Part shown: positions 33,967 through 42,846 of the stretch, one piece after another
Layout: every line of letters begins with the position of its first letter
Position numbering within the stretch: the first letter of the stretch is position 1
Assembly (NCBI GenBank): GCA_015064505.1
Contig: SVSB01000021.1
Location: forward strand, 1-47,976
DNA length: 47,976 nt
Direction of reading: 5' to 3'
From: Oscillospiraceae bacterium
GTDB lineage: Bacteria; Bacillota; Clostridia; Oscillospirales; CAG-272
Notes under the pieces: model-generated
The model's input: the letters and a program-made list of their open reading frames with translations, nothing else
What the model was told of the DNA's origin: nothing
The model's database searches: none
Program-made: the position numbers and the translations under genes

Positions 33967-33972
33967 TATAAT
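33967..33972 (+). promoter_or_regulatory. -10 box of the Gld-type ABC operon
   Basis: TATAAT, about 35 bases before the first gene's translation start. No good -35 box is visible at standard spacing, suggesting an activator-dependent promoter, with the tandem repeat upstream as a candidate site. Confidence 0.5.
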
Positions 33973-34011
33973 ACCGGTTTGTAAATAAAAAACGAAACGG
34001 GGTGTTTGTTT

Positions 34012-35091
34012 TTGATCGAAGTAAAAGATCTTGTAAAGACCTACGGCACGCATAAGGCCGTGCGCGGTATCAGCTTCACCGTTGAATCGGGGAAGATTTA
34101 CGGCTTCCTTGGCCCTAACGGCGCAGGAAAGTCAACTACCATGAATATCATCTGCGGAACTCTTGCTTCTACCTCGGGCACCGTCACCATAAACGGCCAC
34201 GATATTTACGCAGAGCCGCTTGCGGCAAAAAAATGCATCGGCTATCTGCCCGAGATACCTCCGCTGTATATTGATATGACTCCCGAGGAGTATCTTGACT
34301 TTGTGGGTCGCGCCAAGGGTCTGAGAGGTATCGAGCTTGCAGAGCAGATAGAGGAGGTTATGGGGCTTACCGATATTGCCGCAGTAAGAAATCGCCTTAT
34401 AAAGAATCTCTCAAAGGGTTATAAGCAGCGCGTTGGTATTGCCCAGGCTATGCTGGGAAATCCCGAAATAATTATTCTGGACGAGCCCACCGTTGGTCTT
34501 GACCCCATCCAGATAATTGAGATACGCGAGCTTATCCGCTCTCTCGGCAAAAAGCACACGGTCATTCTCTCAAGCCACATTCTTACGGAGATAAGCGAGG
34601 TCTGCGACCACGTTATCATCATCAGCAAGGGAAAAGTGGTTGCCGACGATAAGCTCTCCGAGCTTGAGGAAAAATACACCTCCGAAGGTGTTCTTGAGCT
34701 TCAGCTTGATTGCAGCGAAAGGGAGCTTAACGAGCTTAAGGACAAGCTTGCCGCAATTTCCGACGGGTGTGAAGCACATACGGGTGACGACGGCGTTAAG
34801 CGCATTATGCTCAAATACCGCAGAGATAAGGATATCAGGCGCGCCGTATACGCTCAGGTCCATAAGGCCAATATCACCTTGCTTGCAATGATCCCCCACG
34901 AAAAGACCCTGGAGGATATCTTCCTTGCTCTTACCGCCGATAACGGGGAAGAGGAGGAAAATATCGCAAACGAGGTATTCGGTATAGAAACCGAGAGTAA
35001 GCCTGATTCCTCCGCCGAACCCAAAGGCGTAAAGCAGGACGATAATAACGATGACGAGGACGGGGACGATTACAAGCCCTTGTTCGGATGA
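34012..35091 (+). CDS. ABC transporter ATP-binding protein (Gld-type)
   Basis: 359 residues. Walker A GPNGAGKST (34-42), Q-loop, signature LSKGYKQR and Walker B IIILDEP with the following H-loop (ILSSH) are all present. Past residue 220 there is a C-terminal domain of the GldA/CcmA sort and a very acidic tail. It powers the adjacent ABC-2 permease. The start is a TTG at 34012, 7 bases after GGGGTG; an in-frame TTG at 34006 is less well spaced. It is the first of four genes (ATPase, permease, GldG-like, DUF4340), an arrangement widespread in bacteria that do not glide. Confidence 0.88.
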   Translation: MIEVKDLVKTYGTHKAVRGISFTVESGKIYGFLGPNGAGKSTTMNIICGTLASTSGTVTINGHDIYAEPLAAKKCIGYLPEIPPLYIDMTPEEYLDFVGRAKGLRGIELAEQIEEVMGLTDIAAVRNRLIKNLSKGYKQRVGIAQAMLGNPEIIILDEPTVGLDPIQIIEIRELIRSLGKKHTVILSSHILTEISEVCDHVIIISKGKVVADDKLSELEEKYTSEGVLELQLDCSERELNELKDKLAAISDGCEAHTGDDGVKRIMLKYRRDKDIRRAVYAQVHKANITLLAMIPHEKTLEDIFLALTADNGEEEENIANEVFGIETESKPDSSAEPKGVKQDDNNDDEDGDDYKPLFG

Positions 35092-35104
35092 AAGGAGAGG
35101 GAAT

Positions 35105-35968
35105 ATGCATTCTGTTTATAAAAAAGAGCTCCGCTCTTATCTTTGCAATATGCAGGGCGCAATATTTGCCGCCTTCCTTTTGCTTATCACGGGTATAATG
35201 ACGAGCCTTTATAACCTTAAAGGACTTTATCCGACTTTTGAAATATCCTTGGCCGAAACGGGCTTTATATTCCTGCTCATCGTGCCTATCCTTACCATGA
35301 AGATCCTTGCAGAGGAAAGACATCAGCGCACGGATCAGCTGCTGTACTCTCTGCCGCTTAAGGTTAGCTCCGTGGTGCTTGGTAAGTATTTTGCACTTCT
35401 TACCGTATTTCTGATTCCCGTTGCGGTAATGTGCTTCTACCCAATAATTCTTTCCATGTACGGAGAGGTGTCTCTCATTTCCGCATACAGCGCCATTGCG
35501 GGATTTGTTCTCCTGGGTGCCGCGTTGCTTGCCATCGGAATGTTCATTTCCTCCCTTACGGAAAGCCAGGTCATTGCCGCCGTTATCACCTTCGGCGCAA
35601 TGCTTGCCATTTATCTTATGAACGCCATCTCGTCCCTTATCCCTTCAACTGCGTCAGGCTCTCTTATAGCCTTCTCCGTATGCTGCGTTCTGGTCGGTCT
35701 TATCGTTTGGTTTATGTTAAAGGATCTGTGGATCGGTGCAACGGTGGCAATAGCTCTTGAGGCGATAACGCTCTTCTTCTACTTCCGATTTGAAGAAGCC
35801 TTTGCAGGACTTTTTGCAAAGGTGCTTGAGAAGCTTTCCGTATTCGACAGATTCTATCTGTTCGTTGACGGTGTGTTTGATATCGGCGGCGTCATTTATT
35901 ATCTTTCCGTTATTGTTTTCTGCCTGTTTCTTTGCGTTCAGTCCGTGGAAAAGAAGAGATGGAGCTGA
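35105..35968 (+). CDS. ABC-2 type permease
   Basis: 287 residues with six hydrophobic helices and the ABC-2 pattern: a cytoplasmic N-terminus (MHSVYKKELRSYL), a first helix GAIFAAFLLLITGIM, then LKVSSVVLGKYFALLTV. It forms the membrane channel with the preceding ATPase. AAGGAGAGG lies just before ATG 35105; the frame runs further upstream but overlaps the ATPase gene out of frame and is not needed. Spacing to the ATPase stop is 13 bases. Confidence 0.85.
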   Translation: MHSVYKKELRSYLCNMQGAIFAAFLLLITGIMTSLYNLKGLYPTFEISLAETGFIFLLIVPILTMKILAEERHQRTDQLLYSLPLKVSSVVLGKYFALLTVFLIPVAVMCFYPIILSMYGEVSLISAYSAIAGFVLLGAALLAIGMFISSLTESQVIAAVITFGAMLAIYLMNAISSLIPSTASGSLIAFSVCCVLVGLIVWFMLKDLWIGATVAIALEAITLFFYFRFEEAFAGLFAKVLEKLSVFDRFYLFVDGVFDIGGVIYYLSVIVFCLFLCVQSVEKKRWS

Positions 35969-35982
35969 GGAGGTAAAGCAAG

Positions 35983-37491
35983 ATGAAAGAAAATAAAACA
36001 AAAAGCGTTGCGACAAAAAGCCTTAAGGCGGGCGGCTACAGCGTGGCAATTACCGCAGTTCTTCTGGCGGCACTTATATTCGTCAATCTTATCGTTGCCT
36101 CCATCCCCGCGGAGTACACTAAGCTGGATACCTCTGCAAAGCAGTTCTATACCCTTGATAAGCAAACCGAGCAGATAGTCGATTCCGTAAACGAAAAGAT
36201 CACCGTTTACTATATCGCTCAAAGCGGAAACGAGCTTGATATGCTCAAAAATCTGCTTGAAAGATATACTTCACGAAACAGCAACATAAAGGTAAAGACC
36301 GTTGACCCTGCCGTTTCTCCCAATTTCGTTGCCCAGTATACGGACGAGGCGCTTGCGGATAACAGTCTTATTGTGGTCAGCGACAAACGTGTTAAGGTGG
36401 TTCCTTACGGCGAGATAGTGTATACCTCCTACGCAAATATTACGCAGGAAGAGTATTATAACTATATCTACTACGGCGTTATGCCCCAGGGCGAGACCAT
36501 ATTTGCGGGCGAGAACGCCATTACTGCCGCGATAGATTACGTCGTTGCGACCGATATCCCCAAGATATATTTCCTTAAAGGACACGGCGAGATTGCCCTC
36601 TCCGAAACTTATCTCAAATATATCACCGACGAAAATTTTGAGTACGATCAGCTGGGCGTTGCCACCGCAGAGGGCGGAAGTGATACCGTAGGTGATCTTA
36701 CGGGCGGTCTTGATAACGTTGAGTTCAGAATTCCCGAGGATGCCGATTGCATCGTTATCAACGTACCGAAAAGCGATATTTCCACAGCGGAGCTTGATGC
36801 GCTCATCACCTTTGCCCGAGGCGGCGGAACGGTGATCGTATCCGCAAATTATAACGCAAAAACGCTTACCAACCTCACGGCTCTTGCCTCTGCTCTCGGA
36901 CTTGATATTTGCGGAGGTCTCGTTATAGAGGGTACGCAGAATTACTATATGCAGCAAAGATATTATCTGCTGCCCGAGGCACAGACTCACGAAATAACCG
37001 ACCCGATCATTGAGGGCGGTAAATACGTGCTTGCCGCAAACTCTCACGCAATGAAAAAAGCGGAGACTCTTCCCGAGGACGTTAAATCCGTAACTCCTCT
37101 TTTCCTGACGAGCAATCAGGCAATCGCAAAGGTTGATCCCGCCGCCACCAAGACCGTATACGAGGAAGGCGATCTGCAGGGACAGTTCGTCTCTGCGGCG
37201 GCAGTTGAGATAGGAGAGGGAAAGGCGGTGTGGTTCGCTACTCCCTATATCGCCGACGATACCGCCGATCAGATGGTAAGCGGCGGTAACTCCGACGCGT
37301 TCCTTAATTCCATTGGATGGTGCAGTGAAAAAACCAGCTCCGTATCCGTGCGTACCATCAGTATGTCCGTTGCTCCGCTGACGGTTACCGAGCAGGCGGC
37401 AAACGGATGGCTTATCGTGCTTTGCGTTGTTATTCCCCTTGCCTTTGCGGGCGCGGGCTTCCTTATCTGGTTCAGGAGGAGGTCAAAGTAA
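35983..37491 (+). CDS. GldG-like ABC auxiliary protein
   Basis: 502 residues. One N-terminal membrane helix (about 18-42), a large outside domain starting KQFYTLDKQTEQIVDSVNEKIT and containing a DUF4350-type segment, and one C-terminal helix (about 470-495) ending in RRRSK. This is the layout of the GldG/ABC_transp_aux family, whose members associate with the permease in the envelope. GGAGG precedes the ATG, 14 bases after the permease stop. Confidence 0.83.
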   Translation: MKENKTKSVATKSLKAGGYSVAITAVLLAALIFVNLIVASIPAEYTKLDTSAKQFYTLDKQTEQIVDSVNEKITVYYIAQSGNELDMLKNLLERYTSRNSNIKVKTVDPAVSPNFVAQYTDEALADNSLIVVSDKRVKVVPYGEIVYTSYANITQEEYYNYIYYGVMPQGETIFAGENAITAAIDYVVATDIPKIYFLKGHGEIALSETYLKYITDENFEYDQLGVATAEGGSDTVGDLTGGLDNVEFRIPEDADCIVINVPKSDISTAELDALITFARGGGTVIVSANYNAKTLTNLTALASALGLDICGGLVIEGTQNYYMQQRYYLLPEAQTHEITDPIIEGGKYVLAANSHAMKKAETLPEDVKSVTPLFLTSNQAIAKVDPAATKTVYEEGDLQGQFVSAAAVEIGEGKAVWFATPYIADDTADQMVSGGNSDAFLNSIGWCSEKTSSVSVRTISMSVAPLTVTEQAANGWLIVLCVVIPLAFAGAGFLIWFRRRSK

Positions 37492-38523
37492 TTGAACAAG
37501 GGCGTTAAACTTATTCTTGCCGTCGTCGTTCTCGGTGCTCTTATTGCCGCCTGGTTCGGCGTTCGATCCATAAACGATAAGAGTGAGGAGCCGGAGGATA
37601 CCACCTCGCTTCTGTTCGTGGTGGAGACGGATCCCGCTCAGCTTACTTCTCTGGAGTACGAGATAAACGGCACTATTTATACCTTTGCTTATGCGGATGG
37701 AAAATGGATAAATCCCGCAGACGTGCATATGCCTCTTGATCAGACGGCAGTCACGGGTATTGCCTCCGCCCTTACCACCGTTGCCTGCAACCGTATGATA
37801 AGCGAAACGGGCGCGGGCAGTGCGGAGTACGGTCTTGACGACCCCGAATACCGCATAACCCTTAAATATTCAGACGGCTCTGCCGTTGAATATTATATCG
37901 GTGATCAGAATATCCATACTACCGATTATTATCTGACCGTCAAGGGCAGTGATGCGGTATACGGAGTAAATCAGGCGATCCTGCAGTACTGCTCCAAGAG
38001 CTACGGAGATATGCTTGCCCTTGACGAGATAAGGGATATTGCCGCAGATAAGGTGGATAAGCTGGTTTGTGAGACCGACGGCGGCACCGTGACCCTTGAA
38101 AAACTCGTTCGCGTTGAAACGACGGACAAGGAAAACGGTGAAACCGAGGAGACGAGGGTCACTTATTACGTGCTGATAAACGAAGCAGGGGAAAAGACGG
38201 AGCTTGATGCGGAAAACGGCGGCGAGATAGTGGACGGAGTGCTTAACCCCGTGATTATCGAGTGTGCCGATTATTACGCAGAGGAAGCAGAGCTTGCCGC
38301 TTACGGACTTGATAAGGCTGTAAAGCTTACGGTGCATTACACTGAGGAGCTGGAGATATCAACGGAGAACTCCTCCTCCGGCAAGGTGAAAACGCCTATG
38401 CAGTACGTTATTACCTTCGGCTTTATAAAAAATGCCGAAGGCGCTGATACCGCATATATGCGTTTGCCCGATTCCGATATGGTATTCAAGGTGGACGTAA
38501 GCGCCTTCGCTTCATTGTTCTAA
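37492..38523 (+). CDS. DUF4340 domain protein
   Basis: 343 residues. An N-terminal signal anchor (residues 5-20) is followed by two or three repeated beta-rich units with the DUF4340 pattern (YGLDDPEYRITLKYSDGSAVEYYIGD, later AAYGLDKAVKLTVHYTEELE). Proteins of this type usually accompany GldG-like ABC clusters as outside partner proteins. The start is TTG, directly after the preceding stop, with AGGAGGAGG about 10 bases upstream. It closes the operon, followed by a strong terminator. Confidence 0.82.
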   Translation: MNKGVKLILAVVVLGALIAAWFGVRSINDKSEEPEDTTSLLFVVETDPAQLTSLEYEINGTIYTFAYADGKWINPADVHMPLDQTAVTGIASALTTVACNRMISETGAGSAEYGLDDPEYRITLKYSDGSAVEYYIGDQNIHTTDYYLTVKGSDAVYGVNQAILQYCSKSYGDMLALDEIRDIAADKVDKLVCETDGGTVTLEKLVRVETTDKENGETEETRVTYYVLINEAGEKTELDAENGGEIVDGVLNPVIIECADYYAEEAELAAYGLDKAVKLTVHYTEELEISTENSSSGKVKTPMQYVITFGFIKNAEGADTAYMRLPDSDMVFKVDVSAFASLF

Positions 38524-38528
38524 CTAAT

Positions 38529-38566
38529 AAAAAAGGATGCAAAACGAGCTTTTGCATCCTTTTTTC
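38529..38566 (+). terminator. Terminator of the Gld-type operon
   Basis: AAAAAGGATGCAAAA and its complement close a CGAG loop, followed by a T-run. Confidence 0.88.
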
Positions 38567-38574
38567 GTTTGGTG

Positions 38575-38603
38575 TTGAAAAAAACCGCTATGTGTGGTAA
38601 TAT
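38575..38603 (+). promoter_or_regulatory. Promoter of the large surface lipoprotein
   Basis: TTGAAA (38575-38580), 17 bases, TAATAT (38598-38603). Confidence 0.55.
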
Positions 38604-38634
38604 GGTTACAGAATTCACTTTGGACGGAGGACTT

Positions 38635-39330
38635 ATGAAAAAGCTTGCAGTTTTTGCTTTGCTTGTTACCGTGTTGCTTGCAGGCGGTTGCGCACGACCC
38701 GCACAGCCCGTTGAGACCGACGCGCCTGACACTATATATACCGATACCACGGAGATCTCAGTGACAACGGAAGCCCCCGTTACTACGGAGTCTCCCGTGA
38801 CCACCGAACCCCCCGTTACTACGGAGGCACCCGTAACTACGGAGGCACCCATGACAACGGAAACTCCGGAAACAACGGAAACTCCGGAAACAACGGAAGC
38901 CCCCGTAACCACGGATGCAGTAACTGATGAACCGGAGCCCCCAAAGCAGGAGAGCTTCGTTTACAACGCCTCCGCAACCTACGAGGCAAGGCCTCGGGAA
39001 AACGGTGAAAAGCTTATCTACAGCGCAGATATAACCGTGGAGCATCCTCTTGCGCTTCGCGTGGATAAAGGCGTTGCCTACGGCGACGTCGTTATACCCG
39101 GCGGCAAGACCGTCTCTCTTCCCAAGCTGAGGCTCGGAGATCTCAACACTCTCTATTATTACTATGACGGAGTTGCTCACAAAAGCTGGGAGCAGGGCGG
39201 ATTTCCAAAGATTTCCAACGGTTCATCGCGGGTGAGAACTGAAGAAAACGGCATCCTGCGGGATACTTACGTTGATAACGTCAGCTTCAATTTCGTGAAC
39301 TTAGAGAGAACCTCCGTGGTAACCAGATAA
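38635..39330 (+). CDS. N-terminal part of a large surface lipoprotein
   Basis: 231 residues up to TAA 39328-39330. A lipoprotein signal ends at C19 (LLAGGCA). Residues 40-100 are a Thr/Glu/Pro linker with nine six-residue units of the type xTTExP. The rest is a beta-rich domain. The start is ATG 38635, preceded by GGAGG; the frame runs further upstream without a ribosome site. The frame after the stop continues in phase for another 1,020 codons with no ribosome site, so this is best read as the front part of one gene cut by a nonsense codon. The intact protein would be anchored in the membrane with long outside domains. Confidence 0.75.
   Translation: MKKLAVFALLVTVLLAGGCARPAQPVETDAPDTIYTDTTEISVTTEAPVTTESPVTTEPPVTTEAPVTTEAPMTTETPETTETPETTEAPVTTDAVTDEPEPPKQESFVYNASATYEARPRENGEKLIYSADITVEHPLALRVDKGVAYGDVVIPGGKTVSLPKLRLGDLNTLYYYYDGVAHKSWEQGGFPKISNGSSRVRTEENGILRDTYVDNVSFNFVNLERTSVVTR
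38761..38922 (+). repeat. 18-base tandem coding repeat (TTExP linker)
   Basis: Nine degenerate 18-base units encoding (V/M/E)TTE(A/S/P/T)P. Wobble positions vary between units, so the repeat is held at protein level rather than being a recent DNA expansion, apart from two pairs of identical neighbours (units 4-5 and 6-7). Confidence 0.75.
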
Positions 39331-39360
39331 GTTTGCGGTACGCGCACGTATTTTTGCACG

Positions 39361-42300
39361 GTGGAATATTTTTACCGCTGTGTAAGCAACGATCAGACCG
39401 TTGCCGCTTATCTTGAAGAGCTGAACGCGGAGGCAACGGTAAAATGGCAGGCAACGGATCACGTTTTGCCCGAGGACGGCAAGGTTACGGAGGACGACTT
39501 TGAATATATCGTAAACGACGACGGCACCGCCGAGATCGTTGACTATATCGGATCGAAGTGGAACGTGGAGGTTCCCGCCACCCTTGGTGGATATCCCGTA
39601 ACCGTTATAGGTGAGGATGCGTTCCGCGAATACGTCGGCTATGTGGTAAGGACGGTAAAGCTGCCCGATACGGTAAAGAGAATAGACGACCGCGCGTTCT
39701 TCTACTGCGCTAATCTCGTTTCCGTTCAGTTGCCAAACAGCCTTGAGCATATGGGCAAGAACGTTTTCGATATGACCGAAGCGAAGGTGTTCAACGGAGA
39801 CGGTACCCTTTGGCAGGAGGAAAAGGCGGAAACACCCTCGGAACCCGTGGATAATACGGACAAGATCAAGCTTGATAATTACGGTAAGCTTCCGGGAGAG
39901 CAGGTATATACCGTTGGCGCCGAGGTGAAGGATCTGGTGCTTACGGGCACCGTGGCGGGAGATATTCTTATCAGCATTGACCGGGGCGTGGAGAAAATTT
40001 CAAATATCACCCTTGGAAGGCTTCACATTGATTTCACGAAAAACGCGGATTACTCATCCGACGGCGTTGACAAGCGGAATTACCTATCCCCCGAGTATTA
40101 CAGGGATATTTTGCCCGATCTTATTTTGTCCTTAAGCTCGGAGATCGCGCCTTGCGCTTTTGAGGATTCGTATTTCGGTGCCGTGACCGTTCTTGAAGGA
40201 GGGAATAAGATAACCCCCTTCGCCTTCAGCGGCATTTACGCAAAGACCCTTGCGGTACCTCACGGAGTTACCACTCTTTGCGAGGGTGCGTTTGCAAATG
40301 CGGAGATAGGCGAGCTTATCCTCCCGTCAACCGTCAGGGTAATAGAAAAGAACGCTTTCGTCGGCTTCAAGGGAACGGTTACCGTTGCCGAGGGCACAAA
40401 GATATCGGAGGTATCGGAGCTGTCCTGTGCCTTCGGATTATCGGATTCTCTTTCAAAGGCTCTTGCGGGTGCAAGGCTTACCGATAGAGAGGCGGACGGG
40501 CTGCTTGCGGAGCTCGACGGCGGATTTGCCGTAAGCGGTCTTGAGGGGATTCTTCTTCCCAAGGACGGTTACTATGTGCATAACGGCGCCTTCTCTTATT
40601 TTGCTTCCGAGGAAAACGTGCTTATCCCAACGGAGCGCGAAAACGAGGCGGGCAGCTTTTATATGGGTGAGGACGGTCTGCCCTATCTTTCCTACGGCAA
40701 CGGAAAAATTCTGTGCCTGGGAGGAGATTACGAGGTGTATATTTATCCGCTCGTCGGAGCCGATCTGCCACCCGTTAAAAGCGTTACTCTGGATAAGACC
40801 ACCGTTGAAAAAATAGAAAAATGCTTCGTTTCCGAGACGGTTTCGTGGGCTGTGGTTACCCTTTTGCCCCCGGAGGGAAGTAATTACAGAACGAGATTGC
40901 TTATATCCGTCTCAAACGGTGGCAAGACCGTGCATCTTGGCGCGTTGCCCGAGGGCGACGACGTGGTGTTCATCAGCGAGAAGATCGCTATTTGCGGAGG
41001 CGGCGTGTGGGGAACCAACTCTCGCGTTGGGCAGTTCGTTTACGTGTCTGTAGACGGTGGCAAGACCTTCTGCAACGATAATATCGACCATATATCGGAG
41101 ATCTTTTATCACGATTCCTCCACTGCGTATAACACCGCACCCCGCGTGTTACCCCTTAGCGAGTACTGTATCAGGCCAACCCAAATGGCAAAGGGACTTG
41201 ACTACCTCAAATACTTTGATTACAGTAATTTTACCGAATACGGTGCCATAGCGGGAATAGAAGATGTGCTTACCCCGTATTTTGTCGGTGACGTCGGATA
41301 TTGCAGATTCAGATGTAATTTAGACGGATTTACAGACGAAGAGGGAAAACCGAAGGGTCTGTACGTATATATCGTAAGCGAGGACGGCGGTGAAAGCTGG
41401 CAGCTTTACGATCCCATGCGCCGCGCGTATCTTGATAAGATAAACGTCAAGCCTGCGGCGGAAGCAACGGAGGAGATCACCGTCGGTAACGTTACTTTCG
41501 TGAAAAACGGTAACGACGTTACGGTAAAGGGATACGGTAACGCAGTAATAGACGGCAGGGATTGGGGAGACGTTTATGATCCAAGCAATACCGCCGTTAC
41601 GGGATATGGACTTGCCTTCAGGGATAACGGAAGCGTACCCTTCTATCACGGAATACACGATTCGGGCAAAGCGCTGTACGTGCTTGGCGGCAAGCTTTAT
41701 CTTTCCTTTGATAACTACGGTCGTGTAGTTGAGGTTCCGCAGGTATTGCGGAACGCAACGGGCGGGGAGGTACGCATTTACGAGGAGCTTTACGACAGTC
41801 AGATAAAATACTGTTATATATCTGCCGAGCATACGGTATTTGCGGTGAATAACGTTCTCGTGTTTACCGACGATATGGGTGATAGCTTCCGGATTTTCGA
41901 GTTTGAAGGTCCGATATCAAGGGTACTGCCCCATTCGGACGGATCCCTTGAGGTGCGTTGCCAAAAGACGGTTGATGGAAAGACAGTTTACGCCGCATAT
42001 ATTTCCCGCAACGGAGGACAAAGCTTTGAAGAGACGGACACGGATACGGGCAACAAGGTGATAAACGGCGTTGTCAGCGGGGATCTTGAGTTCCGTATCG
42101 AGCGGGTGGATACCGATAAATATACCTGCGCCGTATATAAAAACGGAGAATACCGCAAGGATCTTACTCCCGTTCTCGGCAAGGATTATATTTACGAGAT
42201 ATCGAAGGATGAGGATCTGCCGTATATCGATGGCGATCTCATTATATGGACGAAGAACTATCTCCACGGATACCGCGAAATAATCGTATCCGTTGACGGA

Positions 42301-42393
42301 GGCGAAAGCTGGGTCAATTATTCCGATTCCGATATAGCAAAGGTATGGCACGGAAGCCCCAATATGAAGCAGCTGCTGTGGGGCGGAAAATAA
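39361..42393 (+). CDS. LRR_5 / Asp-box C-terminal part of the surface lipoprotein
   Basis: Up to 1,010 residues if the GTG at 39361 were used, but no ribosome site precedes it, and the frame is open back to 39331 in phase with the preceding lipoprotein. The first part has BspA-type leucine-rich repeats (VIGEDAFREYVGYVVRTVKLPD type units, and further ones near nucleotides 40150-40400). The second part has Asp-box units of sialidase and BNR type: DGGKTF (about 41051-41069), DGGESW (41380-41400), DMGDSF (41868-41890), NGGQSF (42009-42030), DGGESW (42293-42313). Both repeat types suit binding of host or glycan ligands outside the cell. There is no signal peptide of its own, so it depends on the upstream part; expression is doubtful unless the TAA is suppressed or wrong. 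Confidence 0.7.
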   Translation: MEYFYRCVSNDQTVAAYLEELNAEATVKWQATDHVLPEDGKVTEDDFEYIVNDDGTAEIVDYIGSKWNVEVPATLGGYPVTVIGEDAFREYVGYVVRTVKLPDTVKRIDDRAFFYCANLVSVQLPNSLEHMGKNVFDMTEAKVFNGDGTLWQEEKAETPSEPVDNTDKIKLDNYGKLPGEQVYTVGAEVKDLVLTGTVAGDILISIDRGVEKISNITLGRLHIDFTKNADYSSDGVDKRNYLSPEYYRDILPDLILSLSSEIAPCAFEDSYFGAVTVLEGGNKITPFAFSGIYAKTLAVPHGVTTLCEGAFANAEIGELILPSTVRVIEKNAFVGFKGTVTVAEGTKISEVSELSCAFGLSDSLSKALAGARLTDREADGLLAELDGGFAVSGLEGILLPKDGYYVHNGAFSYFASEENVLIPTERENEAGSFYMGEDGLPYLSYGNGKILCLGGDYEVYIYPLVGADLPPVKSVTLDKTTVEKIEKCFVSETVSWAVVTLLPPEGSNYRTRLLISVSNGGKTVHLGALPEGDDVVFISEKIAICGGGVWGTNSRVGQFVYVSVDGGKTFCNDNIDHISEIFYHDSSTAYNTAPRVLPLSEYCIRPTQMAKGLDYLKYFDYSNFTEYGAIAGIEDVLTPYFVGDVGYCRFRCNLDGFTDEEGKPKGLYVYIVSEDGGESWQLYDPMRRAYLDKINVKPAAEATEEITVGNVTFVKNGNDVTVKGYGNAVIDGRDWGDVYDPSNTAVTGYGLAFRDNGSVPFYHGIHDSGKALYVLGGKLYLSFDNYGRVVEVPQVLRNATGGEVRIYEELYDSQIKYCYISAEHTVFAVNNVLVFTDDMGDSFRIFEFEGPISRVLPHSDGSLEVRCQKTVDGKTVYAAYISRNGGQSFEETDTDTGNKVINGVVSGDLEFRIERVDTDKYTCAVYKNGEYRKDLTPVLGKDYIYEISKDEDLPYIDGDLIIWTKNYLHGYREIIVSVDGGESWVNYSDSDIAKVWHGSPNMKQLLWGGK

Positions 42394-42401
42394 AGAATAT
42401 C

Positions 42402-42440
42402 AAAAATTCCACGGAACGCGTTTCCGTGGAATTTTTTTTG
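42402..42440 (+). terminator. Terminator of the surface lipoprotein gene
   Basis: AAAAATTCCACGGAA and its complement close a CGCG loop, followed by eight T residues. Confidence 0.88.
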
Positions 42441-42529
42441 TTGAAAAATAAGAATTGTACGATCGTGTACGGATTATTGGGTGTAGAATGCCCGTAAATA
42501 AGGGGACGGGCTATTTTTCATATTTGCAC

Positions 42530-42558
42530 TTGAAAATGGAAAAAATATGTGATATAGT
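42530..42558 (+). promoter_or_regulatory. Promoter of the small phage-like genes
   Basis: TTGAAA (42530-42535), 17 bases, TATAGT (42553-42558). Confidence 0.6.
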
Positions 42559-42627
42559 AAAAATATGGAAATTTGTCGAAGTTTGCCGAAGGAGGCAAAG
42601 CGCACCCGTCCGTACAAAGGAGGAAAA

Positions 42628-42846
42628 ATGAAAGACGTTTACGGTTACGGCACTTACGGTACGGAAGGGGACTATTCCGATTATCCCCGCACAAGGGAAG
42701 AGTTATTTCCCGTTCTTGAGGCTCTTGAGGAGCTTCTGGACACTGCCTGTCAGGAGATCTGGGAGCTGGACTGCGAAGCAAAGCGGCTTTGCTCACAGCT
42801 GGAGGAAATAAGGGATAAGCTTACGAATTTAAGAAGGTTTTATTGA
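42628..42846 (+). CDS. Small coiled-coil protein, phage-like
   Basis: 72 residues. A Tyr/Gly-rich N-terminus (DVYGYGTYGTEGDYSDYP) leads into one long amphipathic helix (about 24-68) that should form a coiled coil. GGAGG precedes ATG 42628; an earlier in-frame ATG at 42565 lacks a ribosome site. Stop and next start touch (TGAATG). I recognise no family; small proteins like this often precede phage-type sigma-like regulators in Clostridia. Confidence 0.65.
   Translation: MKDVYGYGTYGTEGDYSDYPRTREELFPVLEALEELLDTACQEIWELDCEAKRLCSQLEEIRDKLTNLRRFY

Noticed and set aside
38761-38922. Tandem repeat considered as a CRISPR array
   Set aside because: The 18-base units encode a TTExP linker in frame, there are no spacers, and no cas genes are in the window.
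38758-39180. Gly-rich frame on the minus strand opposite the TTExP linker
   Set aside because: Its repeats are only the complement of the coding repeat on the plus strand.
39328-39330. Recoding of the stop as selenocysteine or pyrrolysine
   Set aside because: The codon is TAA, which neither system uses.
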